Shown piece by piece: positions 23,069-31,115 of a stretch of DNA of 37,195 nt. The notes below the pieces were generated by a model. It was not told the DNA's origin, made no database searches, and worked only from the letters and a program-made list of their open reading frames with translations. The stretch comes from an uncultured Lachnospiraceae bacterium. GTDB taxonomy: Bacteria; Bacillota; Clostridia; Lachnospirales; Lachnospiraceae. The stretch covers positions 1 through 37,195 of the forward strand of contig CAJULA010000028.1 of NCBI GenBank assembly GCA_910587155.1, written 5' to 3'. A program made the translations under genes and the position numbers. Numbering within the stretch: the stretch's first letter is position 1; the number at the start of each line of letters is the position of its first letter.

Positions 23069-24088
23069 TTAAAATTGATTGAGGAAGCGGATGTCGTTTT
23101 CGTAGAGCAGACGCATGTCGTCTATCTCATATTTCAGCAGGGAAATCCGCTCCAGGCCCACACCGAATGCAAATCCCGTGTATTCATTCGGATCAATGCC
23201 GCACATCTCAAAAACCCGCGGATGAACCATGCCGCAGCCAAGTATCTCAATCCAGCCACTGCCCTTGCAGAAACGACAGCCGGCTCCTTTACATTTAAAA
23301 CAGCTGACATCCATCTCGGCGCTTGGCTCGGTAAAGGGGAAATGGTGGGGCCTGAATTTTACTCTCGTATCTTCGCCAAACAATTCTTTTGCAAACTCTG
23401 CCAGTGTCCCCTTTAAGTCCGCAAAGGTAATATTTTTATCTACTACAAGGCCTTCAATCTGATGAAAAGAAGGGGAATGGGTGGCATCCACTTCGTCCGA
23501 ACGAAATACGCGGCCCGGTGCAATCATGCGGATCGGCAGCCTGCCCTGTTCCATGACTCTGGCCTGCACGGGGGATGTCTGGGTACGCAGCAGAATGTCG
23601 CCGCTGATATAAAAAGTATCCTGTTCATCTCTGGCAGGATGATCTGCCGGTATATTCATGGCTTCGAAGTTATAGTAGTCTTTTTCCACCTCGGGCCCTT
23701 CCACGACCTCATATCCCATACCGATAAAAATCCGCTCCACCTCTTCAAGCGTAATGGTATTGGGATGACGATGCCCCATTCTGTTTTTCTTCCCGGGCAG
23801 TGTCACATCAATCACTTCCGTCTGCAGACGTTCTTCCAGAATCTTTTGCTCCATCCCTGCCCTGGCACTTTCCAGGGCCTTCTCGATCTCTTCCCTTGCC
23901 TCATTTACAAGCTGCCCCACCCTGGGGCGTTCCTCAGGCGCCACTTCTTTCATACTCTTGAGCACCGCCGTCAGCCTTCCCTTTTTTCCCAGAAAGCCTA
24001 CGCGAACCTCATTCAGCCCTTCCAGTGCACCCGCCTCCCTGATCTGACGGAGCGCCTCCTCCCTGATCTGTTCCAGTTTTTCTTTCAT
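23069..24088 (-). CDS. pheS: phenylalanine--tRNA ligase subunit alpha
   Basis: This 339-residue catalytic chain charges tRNA-Phe. An N-terminal coiled coil (about residues 1-85) binds tRNA. The class II core follows, with motif 2 (ARVMEQGRLPIRMIAPGRVF, then RSDEVDATHSPSFHQIEG) and motif 3 (GFAFGVGLERI). A CFKC...CRFC pair sits in the Gly-rich segment before GWIEILGCGMVHP, as in many Firmicutes PheS. AAGGAG precedes ATG 24088. It is the first gene of the operon and is controlled by the T-box leader. Confidence 0.98.
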   Translation of the reverse strand: MKEKLEQIREEALRQIREAGALEGLNEVRVGFLGKKGRLTAVLKSMKEVAPEERPRVGQLVNEAREEIEKALESARAGMEQKILEERLQTEVIDVTLPGKKNRMGHRHPNTITLEEVERIFIGMGYEVVEGPEVEKDYYNFEAMNIPADHPARDEQDTFYISGDILLRTQTSPVQARVMEQGRLPIRMIAPGRVFRSDEVDATHSPSFHQIEGLVVDKNITFADLKGTLAEFAKELFGEDTRVKFRPHHFPFTEPSAEMDVSCFKCKGAGCRFCKGSGWIEILGCGMVHPRVFEMCGIDPNEYTGFAFGVGLERISLLKYEIDDMRLLYENDIRFLNQF

Positions 24089-24156
24089 AATCTTCTCCTT
24101 GTCACCTGTTACACATCTCTTTTCCGCCGCAAATTTCCTTATGCGGGCCTGCGCAT

Positions 24157-24465
24157 AAAAAAAATCCCCTGCATAAAACTACTTATGCAAGGGACGGAAA
24201 TTCCGCGGTACCACCCATGTTCCTGCCTTCATGGCAGACACTCACAACGCTGTAACGCACGTCTGCGTCCCGGCCTACTGAAACAGTCTCGACTGCCGTT
24301 CAGCCAGGCGGCTCCGGTGGGAAATTCAAACTGTATCTGCACCTGAAGGAGCTTACAGCCGCCGGCCCCCTCTCTCTGAAGGAAAATACAGTTCTACTGA
24401 CACCATCCATGCCTTTCTCTGTCAGATTTCCGTAAGAGACCGGATGAGCCGGACTCTTACAAATT
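24157..24465 (-). promoter_or_regulatory. T-box riboswitch leader of the pheST operon
   Basis: The conserved T-box sequence GGGTGGTACCGCGG (24203-24216) is followed by the intrinsic terminator (stem at 24165-24194, TCCC/GGGA and GCATAA/TTATGC arms, then T8 at 24157-24164). The T-box sequence can form the competing antiterminator with uncharged tRNA. The 5' part contains an AACTGTAT...ATACAGTT pairing and an AGAGAG motif compatible with Stem I. A phenylalanine TTC specifier fits the downstream genes, but I could not place the specifier triplet with confidence. A separate GTAAGAG/CTCTTAC hairpin (24432-24460) opens the leader. Confidence 0.92.
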
Positions 24466-24471
24466 TTCTCT

Positions 24472-24500
24472 ATTTTAACGGTTGCGCCTGAACTTGTCAA
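24472..24500 (-). promoter_or_regulatory. promoter of the pheST operon
   Basis: Consensus TTGACA (24495-24500), 17 bases, TAAAAT (24472-24477). The transcript should start near 24465, at the head of the T-box leader. It lies just past the sensor kinase stop codon. Confidence 0.8.
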
Positions 24501-24547
24501 ATACTTTTTCGCAAATACTTTATGTTCTCAGCCATTCCCGCCGTTTT

Positions 24548-27469
24548 TCATTCCTGTTCGCTGAAAATATCCCTCAGTACCGCTTTCAGCCTCTCCATAT
24601 CAATCGGCTTGGATACATGCTGGTTCATTCCCGCATCCAGCGCATCTTTCACATCCTCGGAAAAGGCATTGGCCGTCATGGCTATGATCGGTATGGTACG
24701 GGCCTGCGGATGCCGACAGCTTCTGATCGCTCTGGTTGCTTCATACCCGTCCATCACAGGCATCTGGACATCCATCAGGATCAGATCAAAATGCCCGGCG
24801 ACTGACTGTTCAAACTTTTCCAGCGCCACTTTGCCATTGCATGCCCACTCGCAGGAAGCGCCTGTCATCTTCAACATCTCCTGCAGAATCTCCGCGTTCA
24901 GTTCGATATCTTCCACGGCAAGAACATGCCTGCCGACGAGAACATTGTCCGTCTCCTCCTCTTCCCGCCCGTTGGCTTCTTCGCTCCATATATTTTCCAG
25001 TGCTAACCTGAGATTGCTCAGGAAAAACGGTTTCTGTAAAAATCCGTTAACCCCGGCGGCAGACCCTTCGTCCTCTATCTCTCCCGTATCATATGCCGTC
25101 AGTATCATAATCGGCACATGAGACGGAACAATCGTCCGAATACGTCGCGCAGCTTCGATGCCGCTGATATCCGGCATCTTCCAGTCAAGCAATACCAGAT
25201 CAAATCCACTGCCCTCTCCGGCACATTCCGCCAGTCTGACAGCGTCCAGACCATTTGCCGCACACTGTACATCCACACCGGTATCCTCCATTGCCCGGGC
25301 TACCCCGCTGCAGACGGCCTCCTCGTCATCCGCGATAAGAAGTCTGTGCAGCCCGTGTTTTTTCCAGAAATCCGGTTCAAAATCATGCTCTCCGATCCGC
25401 AGTTCCAGTTCCAGGGAAAATGTGGTTCCTACATCCTGTTCGCTTTCCACCTTCAGCCTGCCGCCCATCAGATCCACCAGATTCTTGGTAATTGCCATCC
25501 CCAGCCCTGTCCCCTGGATTCCCAGAGTCTTATGGCTCGTTTCACGGCTGAACGGCTGAAAAATTGTTTTCAGATATTCCGGAGACATGCCAATTCCGTT
25601 ATCCCTGATTTCAAAACAGAAGCGGGCATAATGCTTCTTGTGCTGTCCCAGCTGCCGGACACTCATCTGCACTCTGCCGCCCTCCGGCGTATATTTCACG
25701 GCATTTGATAAGATATTGATTAATATCTGATTAATCCTGAGCTGGTCTCCCAGAAGTTTCTCATTGCGGATATCATATACATCAATGCTGAATTCCTGTC
25801 CTTTTGCCTTTGCCTGCGGATGCATCATTGTCCTTAATTCATCCACAATCTCCGCAAGACTGATCTCCGTTATATTCAGAGTGGTCTTACCGCTCTCGAT
25901 CTTGCTCATATCAAGCACATCATTGATCAGCCCCAGCAGATGCTGGCTGGATGCCATGATCTTGTGTGTATATTCCTGTACTTTATCCGGCTTATGGGCA
26001 TCTCTCTGAAGAAGCGTGGAAAATCCCACAATCGCATTCATGGGCGTGCGGATATCATGGCTCATATTACTTAAAAAGACACTTTTGGACGCATTTGCCG
26101 TTCTTGCAACCTCCAGTGCATCCTCCAGTGTTTTCTCACTTCGCCATTCATTGGTCCGGTCCGAAAAAACAGCGACAAACCGCTCTCTGTGATTGACCGA
26201 CGTCCGGTAAACGGTCTCCACAAACCACCTGCGCTCTCCGCTCTTTTTATGTATCCTCTCCACATCACGCGAAACGGAGCCGCCTGCCTCCAGCGTCCTG
26301 ATCGCGGCCCTGCTGTCCCCTTCCCCGCCACCGGCGGCAGATGCATCCAACACCATAATATTCTCCATGACCTCTTCCCTGGTGATCCCCAGTACCCGGT
26401 CTATATTGTTGCTTACATACTCGACTTCATAATCGGTCGTGGAAAATACGAGAAATACTTCATTGGTATTGTTCACCAGAATATCAAACAGCTCCTTCTG
26501 GTACTGGACATCCCCTTCTTTCTCCATAATTTTCCTGCGGGACTGCTTTTCCGCATAAATAAACAGAATCGCCACCAGCACGATAGCCGCCAGTACAATC
26601 AGCAGTGTCTCGGAGCTTCTCAGTATCATATTGGCATGAGCCATAATGACGGAATCCGGCACCACTGCGATCAGATACCAGCCTTCCGTTCCCCGAACCG
26701 GCGTAAAAGCAATAATATGCTTCTCTCCGTCCAGAATCAGCTCACCCACACCGTCTTTGCCCTGCGCCATTTTATCCGGAAGCGCCTCTGCCTGACTGCC
26801 GTCCGGTACACTGACGGTTTCCGGACGTTCGGGAATGCCGCCGTCTTCCTGGGAGGACGCACATACCAATACTTCTCCCCTGGTATTGACAATATAGGAA
26901 TAGCCTGCGCCGTCATAAAAAGAAAGAATAAACTCCTGCGCCACATCACTGGTCAGACGCCGCACTTCCACGATTCCCCGTGTGCCGTCCGCAAAGAAAA
27001 ACTGCTGATAGCCGCCGATCATTTCCCTCCCTGTACAGATATCCGTATAAGGCTCACGAAATCCCTTATCATCAAAGGATTCATACACAGACAGTTCTTC
27101 CCCGGTAAGTTTCCTCGCGCCTCCGGCATCCCCTGCATACAGAATCCCGTGATCCATATCAATCACGGCAAACCCCACTTCCGCATCCTCAAAGGAGGCT
27201 ACTACCTTCATCACGGATCTCTCATCCTCCGGACTTTCCACCGCAAGATAGTTTACCATCCTGTTCAGAATCTGCATATCCTTTTCCACATAGAGTTCAA
27301 ACGCATGACTGCCCTGTGAAATAACCTCCAAAACCTCTGAAACCGTCTGATTCCAGAGGGACTTGCGGATACTGCTCAGATCATACCAGATGATCCCGGC
27401 AAACACCGCTGCCACCGCCAAAAACAAAAAGAGTGTTTGAAACCGTCTGACGTCTTTTTCTTTCTGCAT
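24548..27469 (-). CDS. hybrid sensor histidine kinase with PAS and two receiver domains
   Basis: This 973-residue membrane kinase has TM1 at about residues 13-30 and an extracytoplasmic Cache-like sensor at about 38-285. TM2 is near 288-308 and a PAS domain at about 325-440. HisKA carries the phospho-acceptor His471 in SHDIRTPMNAI. HATPase_c has the N box (LINILSNAVKYTPEGG), DNGIGM and GTGLGMAI. Two C-terminal receivers follow: REC1 with Asp762 (LLDWKMPD) and REC2 with Asp900 (LMDVQMPVMDG). No DNA-binding output or separate response regulator is adjacent, so signal output is unknown. A partner with an HPt domain or a c-di-GMP enzyme elsewhere is possible. GGAGG sits 13 bases before ATG 27469. 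The gap 27470-27609 shows no promoter that I can defend. Confidence 0.95.
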   Translation of the reverse strand: MQKEKDVRRFQTLFLFLAVAAVFAGIIWYDLSSIRKSLWNQTVSEVLEVISQGSHAFELYVEKDMQILNRMVNYLAVESPEDERSVMKVVASFEDAEVGFAVIDMDHGILYAGDAGGARKLTGEELSVYESFDDKGFREPYTDICTGREMIGGYQQFFFADGTRGIVEVRRLTSDVAQEFILSFYDGAGYSYIVNTRGEVLVCASSQEDGGIPERPETVSVPDGSQAEALPDKMAQGKDGVGELILDGEKHIIAFTPVRGTEGWYLIAVVPDSVIMAHANMILRSSETLLIVLAAIVLVAILFIYAEKQSRRKIMEKEGDVQYQKELFDILVNNTNEVFLVFSTTDYEVEYVSNNIDRVLGITREEVMENIMVLDASAAGGGEGDSRAAIRTLEAGGSVSRDVERIHKKSGERRWFVETVYRTSVNHRERFVAVFSDRTNEWRSEKTLEDALEVARTANASKSVFLSNMSHDIRTPMNAIVGFSTLLQRDAHKPDKVQEYTHKIMASSQHLLGLINDVLDMSKIESGKTTLNITEISLAEIVDELRTMMHPQAKAKGQEFSIDVYDIRNEKLLGDQLRINQILINILSNAVKYTPEGGRVQMSVRQLGQHKKHYARFCFEIRDNGIGMSPEYLKTIFQPFSRETSHKTLGIQGTGLGMAITKNLVDLMGGRLKVESEQDVGTTFSLELELRIGEHDFEPDFWKKHGLHRLLIADDEEAVCSGVARAMEDTGVDVQCAANGLDAVRLAECAGEGSGFDLVLLDWKMPDISGIEAARRIRTIVPSHVPIMILTAYDTGEIEDEGSAAGVNGFLQKPFFLSNLRLALENIWSEEANGREEEETDNVLVGRHVLAVEDIELNAEILQEMLKMTGASCEWACNGKVALEKFEQSVAGHFDLILMDVQMPVMDGYEATRAIRSCRHPQARTIPIIAMTANAFSEDVKDALDAGMNQHVSKPIDMERLKAVLRDIFSEQE

Positions 27470-27609
27470 AACCGTACTACCATTCCTCCGCTATATTTCC
27501 ACAGGCATTTGGAGTCTGCCATGGGTTATTCCTTTTGAAAGTAATTACAGCAATGATAGCATACCATATCTGCAGGAGACAGAAAAGAGGTTTTTCATAA
27601 TTTGAACTG

Positions 27610-28473
27610 TTACAGCCGATTACTTTTCTCAGCACTGCGTTCCTTCCTCCTCCTGCACAAAAACCGGATCGCAGGACTGAAATAGCGGTTGATATTTGCC
27701 CCCACCAAAAGCAGGTAGATACAAAAATAGAACCAGAGCATGATAATGATGACCGTTGTCAGATTGCCGTACATACTCAGCCCCTCAAACCGGTCCACAT
27801 AGACGGAAAACCCCCAGGAAAATATACTCCATGCCACGGCAGCAAACAGCGCGCCCGGAATCTGATAACGAAAGCGGGTTCTGATCCGGGGGACATACGT
27901 ATAAATAATGGCAAAGGCCGCGGCCAGAAAAAGCCAGACCGGAAGGAAGCGGATCCGCATAATAAGCCTGATCAGCAATGACAGCCCCGGAACCTGGCGC
28001 AGCAAAAGACGGGCCAGGGTATTGCCAAACACAAGGATAACCAGTGTCAGTATCATTGCCGCAAGCATCAGTATCGTGTACAGACACGCCTCAATCCGCA
28101 GCAGAATATAGCCGCGCTGCTCCGTCACACCGTTGACCGCATTCAGCCCCCGCATCAGTGCCATCATCCCCTTGGCGGCAGTCCATACCGTGATCACGGC
28201 CGCTGCCGAGAGCACGCCGGCGGAGCGGTCATAAACCTCGCCGATCAGATAAATCATCAGTCCATTGGCGGAATCCGGGGTAAAATTCACCGCGATTTCC
28301 ATCAGCATCGCCTCTGTCACCGGTGTATAGGGCAGAATGGCACAAACCAGCATCAGAAGCGGAATCAGGGACAAAAACAAAAAGAACGCCGTGCTGGCCG
28401 CATGAGCACTTACATTGTCTCTCGAAATCTGCCTTGCAAAATTACGCATGATATGATATAACTTCCTGATCAT
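27610..28473 (-). CDS. YihY/BrkB family inner-membrane protein
   Basis: This 287-residue polytopic protein has about six hydrophobic segments. Family-typical stretches are the N-terminal DNVSAHAASTAFFLFLSLIP, then AAAVITVWTAAKGMMALMRGLN and YGNLTTVIIIMLWFYFCIYL near the end. The tail is basic (RRRKERSAEKSNRL). The family was once called ribonuclease BN by mistake. Its function is unsettled, with transport or envelope roles proposed. GGGGAGGAG lies directly before ATG 28473. It follows the SpoIID-family gene on the same strand and may share its transcript. Confidence 0.93.
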   Translation of the reverse strand: MIRKLYHIMRNFARQISRDNVSAHAASTAFFLFLSLIPLLMLVCAILPYTPVTEAMLMEIAVNFTPDSANGLMIYLIGEVYDRSAGVLSAAAVITVWTAAKGMMALMRGLNAVNGVTEQRGYILLRIEACLYTILMLAAMILTLVILVFGNTLARLLLRQVPGLSLLIRLIMRIRFLPVWLFLAAAFAIIYTYVPRIRTRFRYQIPGALFAAVAWSIFSWGFSVYVDRFEGLSMYGNLTTVIIIMLWFYFCIYLLLVGANINRYFSPAIRFLCRRRKERSAEKSNRL

Positions 28474-28509
28474 AGCTCCTCCCCTGTCGCTGTCACATAT
28501 TCATGGCCG

Positions 28510-28552
28510 GTGCGGCAAAGGCAACAAACACAGACTGTTGCCTTTACCGCAC
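28510..28552 (-). other. long stable hairpin directly after the SpoIID-family stop codon
   Basis: GTGCGG-C-AAAGGCAACA pairs with TGTTGCCTTT-A-CCGCAC, 16 pairs with one mismatch around a 9-base loop. It touches the TGA at 28553. There is no T-run on either side, so it may protect or process the mRNA end, or attenuate read-through into the YihY gene, rather than act as a simple terminator. Confidence 0.6.
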
Positions 28553-30646
28553 TCAATAGATGGTCTCTATCCTGCTTCCCTGATAAAAGAATGCCAGGAT
28601 CTCTTCCTGCCCCAGTCCGGCCATTGCCATATGTTTCGCACCGTTCTGGCTCATGCCGATACCATGTCCGTAACCACCGCCGATTATGGTATATCCTATC
28701 ACATCCTCTCCTTCTTTTCCAGTTGTCACCATAAGAAACGCACTGGGAAGCAATGTGGGCGCAGCTGTTTCACTCCCGTCTTTTCTTATGACCGGAGCAC
28801 TGCCGTTATTCAGCACATACCGGATATTATATTCCGTCTCCACCAGATAGCTGCCCCTGCTTCCTTCAATCAGAAGCTGTGCCGCATTGCCGCCCGGATT
28901 TCTTGCCACAATACGCAGCTCCCGCAGGCTGCCGATCTCTCCCACCGGTCTGCTCTCAAAGCTGTCCTCCTGCGTCTTTGTCAGAATAAAACCCGGCTGG
29001 ACGTCATAGCGCTGCGCCAGCCGCCGCTCCATCTCCTTTATATCCACCTCTTCCACCGTATAATGCCAGCGATACCAGGCTTCTTCCTTTTCGTAAGCCT
29101 CCGGCTGCTCGCTCTGGATGAACCTCTCAAATGCCTCTTCCTCTGTCAGCGCCTCCGGCCCCAAATCCCTCTCTGCCGATGCCGCTTCCGCCTCTGCGCC
29201 CGCAGCGATCTCCCTGGCCTGCAGGTATGGCGTTCCCGGCGCATCCAGTCCAAGCCACGCCCCGGTATCCGTTCCGTATCCGCAGGATGTTGAATAATAA
29301 TAGGCTGAAACCAGTTCTTCTCCATAATATAAAAGCTGCCCTCTTGTCGCCCCGACCGCCGCCGTTGTCTCTGCCCTCTCCTGTGTATTGCCATATACCT
29401 GAAAGGATGTACTGTCATCCACATGGGCCCCCAGATTCGGGAAACCGGCATTTTTCATATTTCCATATGCGTAGGTACGGGCACAGACTGCCTGCGCTTT
29501 CAGACTCTCTTCCGGATAGGAGGCCGGCATTTCACTGGGAACCACCCCATACAGATACTCCTCCAGCAGCAGTTCATTGATCACCGCCAGACCATCCTGC
29601 GTCTTTACAATCTCCAGACTGCCTCTGTAGTCCGTTCTTTCTCTGTTTCTCTGAATGGACGTGATCTCCATCCTGCCGGTATTGGCCGACAATGAGACAA
29701 AAATGCGGTCACTCTCACTAAAATAATCGCTGTCCTCTGTCACATGCACCGGCTCCCCTGCCCCGTGCTCCTCTTTCTGTCCGCCATATTCCAGCGTATA
29801 GTCACAATCCGCAGTGAAGGATACTTCTTTATGATAGCATCCGTCATAATTTCCGCTCTGCAAAAGGACACGGATGGTTTCCATATTTTCCTCCGAATTG
29901 ATCAGGCAGGCACACACTCTGCCCTCCTCCATCACAAAATCCGTATTTTCATAGCCGATCGGCAGATCCTGCAGGGAAAGCTCTGCAAATTCCCCATACA
30001 GCCGATATACCCGCACCTCATCCGCCAGAGGCAGATCCCCGTCCGGCAGACGGACCGTTTCCTTTGTCACCCCGATCAGCTTGCCGCTCACTTTTTCTTT
30101 CTTAACCAGGCACTCTGTTACTTTGCCGTCCTGCAACAGAATATCCGCAACCTGCTCCCTGTTATCGCTCCCCGTCTCATACGGCAGATAAAACAGCGCA
30201 CCCGACATAAAACACAGGATACGGGTATCTTCCACCCCGCTGATCCAGACATTGGAAAGCAGTGTCTCCTGCTGCCGCTCATCCGCCACCACTTCCAGTA
30301 TGCTCCCATCCCGGACATAGGCCGTTATCTGCCGGTACAGACAATCCTCAACCTCTTTTGTCTGATATGTAAATGTCCCCAGCGTCGTCAGCACCATCGT
30401 ATCATCATCCGCCGCACTTTCCCCTGACGATATCCCCTCCGGTTGATTTGCCTGCCGTATCATCTCCCCGTATGCCAGCACTGTGGCCTCTATCTTTTCC
30501 ACACTTTCATCCTCTTCGTATTGCCTGATCCTGGCCTCCTTTTCATAATCAGTCCCCCGGCCCTGCCTTCCTGCGAGAAAGCAGAAAAACAGCAGGCCCG
30601 CTATGATCAGGCATGCCTTGAACCACATCCGTATTCTTTTTTCCAT
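28553..30646 (-). CDS. SpoIID/LytB domain protein, membrane-anchored
   Basis: This is a 697-residue protein starting at MEKRIRMWFK. The frame is open to 30688, but only ATG 30646 has a ribosome binding site (GGGAGG). A signal-anchor helix (ACLIIAGLLFFCFLAG, residues 11-26) is followed by a long acidic extracellular region of about 330 residues without a known fold. The SpoIID domain starts near residue 343. It has EYLYGVVPSEMPASYPEESL with the catalytic-type Glu372, KAQAVCARTYAYG, YYSTSCGYGTDTG, and the C-terminal GGYGHGIGMSQNGA. SpoIID is a lytic transglycosylase acting on denuded peptidoglycan during engulfment. Many Clostridia carry vegetative relatives with long N-terminal extensions, and this one looks like that type. 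No spoIIR, spoIIQ or other sporulation gene is adjacent. Confidence 0.9.
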   Translation of the reverse strand: MEKRIRMWFKACLIIAGLLFFCFLAGRQGRGTDYEKEARIRQYEEDESVEKIEATVLAYGEMIRQANQPEGISSGESAADDDTMVLTTLGTFTYQTKEVEDCLYRQITAYVRDGSILEVVADERQQETLLSNVWISGVEDTRILCFMSGALFYLPYETGSDNREQVADILLQDGKVTECLVKKEKVSGKLIGVTKETVRLPDGDLPLADEVRVYRLYGEFAELSLQDLPIGYENTDFVMEEGRVCACLINSEENMETIRVLLQSGNYDGCYHKEVSFTADCDYTLEYGGQKEEHGAGEPVHVTEDSDYFSESDRIFVSLSANTGRMEITSIQRNRERTDYRGSLEIVKTQDGLAVINELLLEEYLYGVVPSEMPASYPEESLKAQAVCARTYAYGNMKNAGFPNLGAHVDDSTSFQVYGNTQERAETTAAVGATRGQLLYYGEELVSAYYYSTSCGYGTDTGAWLGLDAPGTPYLQAREIAAGAEAEAASAERDLGPEALTEEEAFERFIQSEQPEAYEKEEAWYRWHYTVEEVDIKEMERRLAQRYDVQPGFILTKTQEDSFESRPVGEIGSLRELRIVARNPGGNAAQLLIEGSRGSYLVETEYNIRYVLNNGSAPVIRKDGSETAAPTLLPSAFLMVTTGKEGEDVIGYTIIGGGYGHGIGMSQNGAKHMAMAGLGQEEILAFFYQGSRIETIY

Positions 30647-30650
30647 ACAG

Positions 30651-30656
30651 CCTCCC
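30651..30656 (-). promoter_or_regulatory. ribosome binding site deciding the SpoIID-family start
   Basis: GGGAGG lies 4 bases before ATG 30646, a short but usable spacing. The in-frame ATG at 30688 has none. Confidence 0.55.
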
Positions 30657-30732
30657 ACTGCGTTTGCGTGCGTCTCCTTGCGGAGCATTTTGTATCATAG
30701 AAAAGTTTGGAGGGCTTTCCTGCGATACAAGT

Positions 30733-30766
30733 AAAAAGGCAGTTGCCTTTTCGCAACTGCCTTTTA
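30733..30766 (-). terminator. terminator of the probable 6S RNA
   Basis: AAAAGGCAGTTGC and GCAACTGCCTTTT form a perfect stem around GAAAAG. On the minus strand it ends in T5. The plus side also ends in T4, so it may work both ways. Confidence 0.85.
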
Positions 30767-30953
30767 TCTTCTGTGTCCCCAAAATGTGGTTCCTGTCTTT
30801 TGACTCCTAGCTTGCGCCAGGTGGGTGACCGCAGCACGGAGGCCTGTCTTCCTCTGCGCAATGAAGGCTTGACATTAGTCCGGCGATATAGGAATCCCGT
30901 TTAAAGTAAATGTAGGTTCAAAAATAACAGGAATATGATCCACATCTGAGGTT
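30733..30953 (-). ncRNA. ssrS: probable 6S RNA (SsrS/BsrA type)
   Basis: This is a transcript of about 220 bases with its own promoter and a strong terminator, and no coding frame. Its two ends pair at long range: ATGTGG with CCACAT, TTCCTGT with ACAGGAA, and TTTTTGA and CCTA with TAGG and TCAAAA. This leaves a rod with an open centre and an apical part (TTGCGC with GCGCAA). The 3' half contains GCGGTCACCCACC and TAGGAGTCAAAAG, which match my memory of Firmicutes 6S RNAs. 6S RNA mimics an open promoter and binds housekeeping RNA polymerase. The identification rests on shape and remembered motifs, not on a covariance search. Confidence 0.7.
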
Positions 30954-30959
30954 ATCCTC

Positions 30960-30988
30960 ATTATACCCAATCGGATGAAAAATTACAA
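30960..30988 (-). promoter_or_regulatory. promoter of the probable 6S RNA
   Basis: TTGTAA (30983-30988), 17 bases, and a perfect TATAAT (30960-30965). Predicted transcription start is near 30953. Confidence 0.7.
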
Positions 30989-31053
30989 TACAATATGGAG
31001 GAAAATAAAGCAAACTTTTCAGATCGGGTTATCATTCATGCACACAAAATGCC

Positions 31054-31090
31054 AAAAAACAGGCAGGAAACCCATCGGCCTCCTGCCTGC
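31054..31090 (-). terminator. rho-independent terminator of pckA
   Basis: CAGGCAGGA and TCCTGCCTG form a perfect 9-pair stem with a 12-base loop, followed on the minus strand by T6. It lies 25 bases past the pckA stop. Confidence 0.9.
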
Positions 31091-31115
31091 TTATGCTGTC
31101 TGTCAGCCTGCCTGT

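Noticed and set aside
26189..27319. A 376-codon plus-strand frame, and similar ones at 10692-11867 and 11958-13073
   Set aside because: They are antisense to the sensor kinase and CIS genes, rich in His, Pro and Arg, and lack ribosome binding sites.
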